Shown here in pieces: positions 7,401 to 10,888 of a DNA stretch of 10,888 nt; the first letter of the stretch is position 1; the number at the start of each line of letters is the position of its first letter. The notes under the pieces were generated by a model. The model was given only the letters and a program-made list of their open reading frames with translations. It did no database searches and was not told the DNA's origin. The stretch is from the NCBI GenBank assembly GCA_002254285.1, contig NIUZ01000038.1, positions 1-10,888 on the forward strand. Reading direction: 5' to 3'. The translations under genes and the position numbers were made by a program. Source of the DNA: Bacteroidetes bacterium 4572_112 (lineage in GTDB: Bacteria > Bacteroidota > Bacteroidia > Bacteroidales > UBA1556).

Positions 7401-9614
7401 GTTTTTATATTTCTTGTTTTTACCACCAATTCGTAGTTGCATAAATTGCGACGAAGCCCTAACTAATATTACTGTGCCAATTTTATGACATAGGTTGTTA
7501 GTGTTTTCTACAAATGCTTTTTCACTGCCCTCAGGTATATTTGGTAAGCCAAGGAATATCAAGCTAGAGTTTACAGATTCTACATTAATAATATCGTAAA
7601 AGCTACGTTTTTCTATCTGATTATTTATAATCCTAACCTCGCCATCAATTCTTAAATTGCTTAGAATTTCAGTGGCTTGTTTATAAAGATTATCGTGATC
7701 ATCATTCACAGGGTTTACTATCATTAATCGTAGTTTGGCTTTGGACCAATCATCCGATTCTTTAATAAACTTAATTAGCTGTAACGAAAGGTTTCCGTTT
7801 TGCCCTTTACCACGCCACCAAATATCTATTTGTGATTTATCACCATATTCAAGCTTTTGATCATAATCCATAAGCACCACATTCTGGTCCAATGAATATA
7901 TATTCCTAAGCATTTTTGCGAAGCGAATAGGGTCTTGAGTATTTCGAGCCCAACCCATAAATATTGTATTTGGCTCTACTCCTGCAAAGCCGTATGTAGA
8001 CGATATTTGCTCTATTCCATCATATAAGTTATTGACACTATGCTGACGTACAAATACACCATCAGCCTGATCATCAGAATTAAGTTGCTGTTGCTCTTTG
8101 GTGAATGCAAAAGCATCATCCTCAGTTTTTATTTTAAGGTCAAAAGCCGAAAGGAAGCCATATTTTCCAATAAATAATTTACCAATTTCAAAAAGGTGAG
8201 GACGGTCTTTATTCTCTCCACTAAATAGAAGTATGTTTGGCTTCCAATTTCTTTGTTCTAGAGATTTTTCTGAAAGCTTGGTAATAGATGTTCGTACCAT
8301 CGACGACCATACACTACTCCATACATCACCAAAATCAGACTTTATTTCTTTACGCTTTAATAGGAAATAAATTATCCACATAATAACAAATGCGGCAAAC
8401 ATAGCTCCTGGGTTTAGCTGCATCATTACTCCAAAACTTGCTATAAAACCAATAATTCCTATCCATTTGTTTACTGTAAAACTTGGTCTGAAATCACTAC
8501 TTGCCCAGCTTTCTAAAGCAAAAGCAAGATTGATAAACCCATAGGCAGCAATGTAAAACATAGATACAACCTCGGCAATAGCATCAAGCTCTCCAACTAA
8601 TACACCTAGCTCGGCAATTACAAAAGTGAAGATAAGTGCATTGCGTGGCTCGTTTGATTCGCCATGTCCTTTTCCAAGGAACGAAGGAATAATTTTATCG
8701 TTTGATATTGCTTGTATAATACGAGGAGCACCAAGTATTCCACCCAAAGCAGAGGATAGGGTAGCACCCCATATTCCTGCTATTACTAGTGGTGAATAAA
8801 TAGCTATTTTAAGAAAAAAGTTATTATCAGATAGTAATATTTCTCTATCTACAAAGTACGCAATGGAAACACTTAGTATTAAATAAACAACAAGCCCTGT
8901 TGCCACAGCCCACATTGTTCCTTTGGGAATTGATTTTTTTGGATCTTTTAAATCACCAGACATTGCCACTCCAGCCGTAAAACCTGTTACTGCGGGGAAG
9001 AAAATTGCAAAAACAGTGATTATTGGTATGCCTGTATCAGCAGGTGTTAATATTGGTGCTGATAGGGTTGAAGGGTCAATAAAAGCAAAACCTAATGCAA
9101 TAGAAACCAATGAAAGAGCAATTGCTCCCAATACAAAAAACTGTGATTTTATGGCCAATGAGGTGCTAATAAAAGCAATGGCAACAAGTGCCAATAATAC
9201 TATGGAGCCAATAATTCGGATGGAATTTATATTGTTTTCCATTCCTAAGAAATTGCTTATTGCTTCAATTCCTAAAAAGTTTTCGGTGAAACCAACTATG
9301 TAAAGGGCTATACTTAAGGCTGTTCCTATAAACAGTGTAATGCCAATTGAGCCCCCCATTGGTAAGCCTAAACTTCTAGAAAGTATATAGTATATACCTC
9401 CGGTTTTAATTTTTTTGTCAGTGGCAATGCTTGATATACTTAGGCTAGTGGTGATAGATATAATATGTGCTATAAGTACAATGGCAATTGCAGCAATTAG
9501 TCCAGCTTGACCAACAACCCAACCCAAACGCATATACATAATAACGCCAAGTATTGTTAGTACCGATGGTGTATAAACTCCTGCAAATGTTCCAAATTTT
9601 TTAGCTCCTGCCAT
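4473..9614 (-). CDS. Giant fusion: SLC12/cation-chloride cotransporter, helical region, P-loop ATPase and winged helix
   Basis: A continuous 1713-residue frame. Residues 1-420 form an APC-superfamily membrane domain of about 12 helices with SLC12 hallmarks: ILGVIMYMRLGWVVGQAG (21-38), ALYIVGFTE (103-111) and FFPAVTG followed by SGDLKDPKKSIPKGT (205-211, 219-233). Tyr105, Pro207 and Thr210 fall where NKCC/KCC transporters bind K+; the TM1 Asn position appears to be Thr20. Residues 455-730 match the SLC12 cytosolic domain (KPNILLFSG, then IDIWWRG near 596-602). Residues 740-1390 are charged, helical and unassigned. Residues 1395-1630 are an ATPase: Walker A GQPGTGKT (1425-1432), Walker B VVIFED (1487-1492) and a possible sensor Asn1528. 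Residues 1637-1713 resemble a winged helix. SLC12 proteins perform electroneutral Cl- symport with Na+ and/or K+; here ATPase control of transport is inferred. It has its own promoter and is coupled to the MscS-like gene. Confidence 0.93.
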   Translation of the reverse strand: MAGAKKFGTFAGVYTPSVLTILGVIMYMRLGWVVGQAGLIAAIAIVLIAHIISITTSLSISSIATDKKIKTGGIYYILSRSLGLPMGGSIGITLFIGTALSIALYIVGFTENFLGIEAISNFLGMENNINSIRIIGSIVLLALVAIAFISTSLAIKSQFFVLGAIALSLVSIALGFAFIDPSTLSAPILTPADTGIPIITVFAIFFPAVTGFTAGVAMSGDLKDPKKSIPKGTMWAVATGLVVYLILSVSIAYFVDREILLSDNNFFLKIAIYSPLVIAGIWGATLSSALGGILGAPRIIQAISNDKIIPSFLGKGHGESNEPRNALIFTFVIAELGVLVGELDAIAEVVSMFYIAAYGFINLAFALESWASSDFRPSFTVNKWIGIIGFIASFGVMMQLNPGAMFAAFVIMWIIYFLLKRKEIKSDFGDVWSSVWSSMVRTSITKLSEKSLEQRNWKPNILLFSGENKDRPHLFEIGKLFIGKYGFLSAFDLKIKTEDDAFAFTKEQQQLNSDDQADGVFVRQHSVNNLYDGIEQISSTYGFAGVEPNTIFMGWARNTQDPIRFAKMLRNIYSLDQNVVLMDYDQKLEYGDKSQIDIWWRGKGQNGNLSLQLIKFIKESDDWSKAKLRLMIVNPVNDDHDNLYKQATEILSNLRIDGEVRIINNQIEKRSFYDIINVESVNSSLIFLGLPNIPEGSEKAFVENTNNLCHKIGTVILVRASSQFMQLRIGGKNKKYKNKHSRILATKNEDSIELKYPKYKNLEKANKAYFNKLQNSFEELKDSSLYKYIDIESNGIEDFKTLIDKSILSIKDTIDNSKKQILSSKISSIHANTFNDINKYVLKEYKENLEEQKQLVYSFINQERNSIKDIYSSIPKYVKISYDIDDIKKLDNDNFDAKTYKWIRRQLSKLGKKSFSYKINYQQLLVEKLYGTHIEYIEEVLLKFGNMSTENITDIEFFVSNIDNEFLDLYHLSKSDNTLGEEQITNIKTLTSELISRVNNRMQAFIKYRENVSYTLTNLLNEYSSIVDINSILDDDYNINKSLKSLNSMFDQVPEKKLRNQNMLINRLQLNIILLGFSAQLRQFTNLILKRIRLNLEKDISNIQQEYISYLKSYSENYKNNADSEFVYDKDKLEISFDQGSAKSLISLLNRTHKNILKALPDSVEIFSEESENMMGTDKQFEDLSTVNISVTRLIDFIIQDEFTGRIQAIISDLPEQISTKAHFIQDHLRFMTYCVANKSSVDGDFDVFLENEINTIAKSNEQNNEFTNDILLKIEERQRVINEKVLLYPFIQSAMNLKQYIKQRDTIHKKSKISLWTNKVHNLFRIIAANIWYQESEGIILTQHILNENDSDYEIKSKQRKAIDNIKAPKQIASELPYYYQQLFTNRQNYIPEFWVSRPSAEAEFNNFINDKEHNIARALLIKGQPGTGKTHLSYHFANILPNIKVTTINPPIGGSIDINSFNLSIKNAFDNIGVTNFESIDDNSVVIFEDIELWWQKSNDGFIIFDKIFELIDKHAERLTIIVIINSYTYSIIEKLRDTKRIFSHIISLNVIDARNIEKMIWQRHQSGGMKISLGNKNEDNFHSWDFARLFSKYFKSSKGHINTAMYNWINNIISIENKVLSIRKPEAISSSQFDGLNDNELWILQSFIIHKQMDIAKLADVTSLETSFITRKILEMLRTGIIDEKIDNIYEISPLLMPTIIHLLISKKYL

Positions 9615-9639
9615 ACTGATTTTAATTTGTTATAATGTT

Positions 9640-9647
9640 CAAAGATA
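9640..9647 (-). promoter_or_regulatory. Bacteroidota -7 promoter box for the transporter-ATPase/MscS operon
   Basis: The minus-strand sequence is TATCTTTG, an exact TAnnTTTG match and identical to the box of the HNH-like gene. It lies 25 bp before the ATG at 9614, giving a leader of about 20 nt. It suggests that the transporter-ATPase and MscS-like pair can be transcribed independently of the upstream folate gene, although read-through across the 74-bp gap, which has no visible terminator, is also possible. Confidence 0.6.
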
Positions 9648-9688
9648 ATGAAAAATGATTTACTTATAAGATTTATAGTTTTTATGTA

Positions 9689-10231
9689 CTAATTACTATA
9701 AACTTTATCCATTTTTATATCAGTGATTTCGGTAGGTACTTTGGCAACCATCTGAAAGTCAAAGCATATTCCTGCTTTATGTGCACTTATGCTATTCAGT
9801 ATTCTATCGTAGAAAGCACGACCTCTTCCTAGTCTATTATTGTCTTTATCAAAAGCAACTCCTGGAATTATTGCAAAATCTATCTTCGAAAAATCATCTA
9901 GTTTATTCCCAGTGGGTTCGTAAATGCCAAATTGGGCATCTTTTTTCATATCCTTAATGCTAGTAAATAGTCTAAATTCCAATTCTGTGCCAACTACTAC
10001 AGGCAAATATATTTTTTTGCTATTGCTCCATTTGATAATAAAACTGTGGGTATTAACTTCATCATCCATCGACCAGTATGCTAGTATGTTATCGGAATTA
10101 ATAAAGCTAATATCTTTTTCTAAATTGTTTAGAATTAGTATTGAGAGCATCTCCTTTTCCTCAAAACTAAAGGTGCTTTTAATCTCTTTTATCTTTTTCC
10201 TTAATTGCTTCTTACGTGCTGTAATATCCAT
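9689..10231 (-). CDS. ygfA: 5-formyltetrahydrofolate cyclo-ligase (MTHFS family)
   Basis: Cytosolic folate enzyme that uses ATP to convert 5-formyltetrahydrofolate to 5,10-methenyltetrahydrofolate, returning a storage or inhibitory folate to one-carbon metabolism. The 180-residue length is normal for the family. Diagnostic features are the basic N-terminal helix (ARKKQLRKKIKEI, 5-17), SMDDEVNT (54-61) in the substrate region, GIYEP (102-106), PGVAFD (123-128) and RLGRGRAFYDR (133-143), the equivalent of the family's RLGRGKGYYDR signature, here with Arg-Ala replacing Lys-Gly. The C-terminus MDKVYSN fits the usual family ending, so the gene looks complete. It lies 74 bp upstream of the transporter-ATPase gene on the same strand. 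No functional link between the two is evident. No clear TAnnTTTG box was found upstream. Confidence 0.95.
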   Translation of the reverse strand: MDITARKKQLRKKIKEIKSTFSFEEKEMLSILILNNLEKDISFINSDNILAYWSMDDEVNTHSFIIKWSNSKKIYLPVVVGTELEFRLFTSIKDMKKDAQFGIYEPTGNKLDDFSKIDFAIIPGVAFDKDNNRLGRGRAFYDRILNSISAHKAGICFDFQMVAKVPTEITDIKMDKVYSN

Positions 10232-10496
10232 ATAGCATAAATAAATGAAAAGGTTTCTACGATTAACAAGCGTATTTGTTTCAATCTGTTGCTATATATT
10301 ATTTTTAATAAGAAATGGTAATAAACAGTGATTTATTTTAGTAATTATTCCATCCCTTGATCTTTGTTTATAATTCTTACTACTCTATTATAAAGCATTA
10401 TATGTAATTGTTATGAATTGTTAATGCATTAAAATAAACATTAGCGATGAATAAATAAACTTTAGTTTCGTAATACATAATTTTAAAAAAAAATAA
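10232..10496. other. Divergent intergenic region between the folate gene and the exported protein
   Basis: This is very AT-rich DNA with short frames only; every ATG on the plus strand here meets a stop within a few codons. It contains an imperfect direct repeat, AATTGTTA at 10406-10413 and 10416-10423 with a 10-bp period, a run of nine As at 10485-10493, and weak one-mismatch promoter-like boxes at 10359-10366 (GATCTTTG) and 10463-10470 (TAGTTTCG). I see no RNA gene or terminator. Confidence 0.45.
10463..10470 (+). promoter_or_regulatory. Candidate -7 promoter box for the exported protein gene
   Basis: TAGTTTCG matches TAnnTTTG except for one base. It would start transcription near 10477, just before an A-rich stretch of the kind often found ahead of Bacteroidota start codons. 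GATCTTTG at 10359-10366 is an alternative that would give a leader of over 100 nt. Neither is strong. Confidence 0.35.
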
Positions 10497-10888
10497 TTAA
10501 CTACATATTTATATAAAATCTTATTATTTATCATAGGTTTTTCTGCAGCTTCATATGCTCAAGAAGCAGACACGATACAGTCAAGCGACAATTCTTATAA
10601 AACTTTATTTAATTCTAATGGTGGAGCAACTAAGGTAAGTGGTTTTGGGGCATTTAGTATAAATATGCTTTCAATGGATAGTAGAACTGCTGGGGCAATG
10701 GGTTTTGATGGAGCAGTGCTTATAAATAGGAGTTTCTATATAGGTATGTATGGCCGTGGTTTATTCGGAACGCCACATTATTCTATTTATGGTCGCGATT
10801 CGTTAGTTAATATAGATAAGGCTTCTACATTCTTTCATACTGGTTTATTGGTTGGAGCGAATTTTAGGGCTGAGAAGCCAATTCACTT
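10497..10888 (+). CDS. Exported, probably outer-membrane beta-barrel-like protein; start codon unclear, C-terminus off the window
   Basis: The frame is open from the TAA at 10494-10496 to the window end. It begins with a convincing signal peptide (basic residue, then ILLFIIGFSAASYAQ ending at 10560). The mature part has alternating Gly/aromatic strands: SGFGAFSINMLSMDSRTAGA, then GFDGAVLINRSFYIGMYGRG, and later FHTGLLVGANF. This resembles a widespread Bacteroidota family of small secreted or outer-membrane proteins with a GFGGP-like first strand and a GGRGG..INHSF-like second strand, known to me only from memory and without an assigned function. There is no in-frame ATG, GTG or TTG between the upstream stop and ATG 10665-10667, which is already inside the mature protein. 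The true start must therefore be a rare codon, or the start has been lost by mutation or sequence error. Coding is likely; start and integrity are uncertain. Confidence 0.65.

Noticed and set aside
8923..9303. 126-codon plus-strand open frame opposite the transporter
   Set aside because: It is antisense to the highly conserved SLC12 membrane core, shows no family resemblance and has no promoter box. It is a shadow of the real gene.
4473..9614. The giant gene as two genes merged by a missed stop or frameshift
   Set aside because: The same frame runs through the transporter, middle and ATPase parts without a stop. Residues 740-1390 have protein-like composition throughout, and no start-like signal separates the halves.
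9924..10235. 103-codon plus-strand open frame opposite the cyclo-ligase gene
   Set aside because: It overlaps the antisense strand of a clear 5-formyltetrahydrofolate cyclo-ligase, and its hydrophobic translation is just the complement of Lys/Asp-rich codons.
10555..10638. Short ATG-initiated plus-strand frame (27 codons) inside the exported-protein gene
   Set aside because: It is the first ATG after the candidate promoter but is out of frame with the signal peptide and barrel-like sequence, stops quickly and has no recognisable product.

Overview
The window looks like chromosomal DNA of a member of the Bacteroidota, though a finer lineage cannot be fixed. It is AT-rich, its genes lack strong Shine-Dalgarno sites, and three genes have an exact TAnnTTTG box (the Bacteroidota -7 element) at a sensible distance upstream. 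The gene families also fit: an exported two-domain M16 protease and a barrel-like secreted protein. I see no tRNA, rRNA, CRISPR array, insertion sequence or phage structure.

Layout. Positions 1-2801 (minus) encode an exported M16 zinc protease that runs off the left edge only a few codons from its expected end. A 325-bp divergent intergenic region separates it from a small stand-alone NUMOD4/HNH-like gene (3127-3684, plus), which has its own promoter and a strong hairpin/T-run terminator. Converging on that terminator is a minus-strand block. Read 5' to 3', it holds 5-formyltetrahydrofolate cyclo-ligase (10231-9689), then after 74 bp and a new promoter a giant 1713-residue protein (9614-4473), then a minimal MscS-like channel (4473-3742) whose ATG overlaps the giant gene's stop codon (TAATG). 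At the right edge a plus-strand exported protein (from about 10497) is cut off by the window end and has no ordinary start codon.

The most notable object is the giant gene. It is one uninterrupted reading frame joining a cation-chloride cotransporter (SLC12/CCC, APC superfamily), including that family's cytosolic C-terminal domain, to about 650 residues of unassigned helical protein, a P-loop AAA-like/STAND-like ATPase and a C-terminal winged helix. Its translational coupling to an MscS-like channel suggests an ATPase-controlled ion or cell-volume system. That function is inference. The domain order and the coupling are read directly from the sequence.
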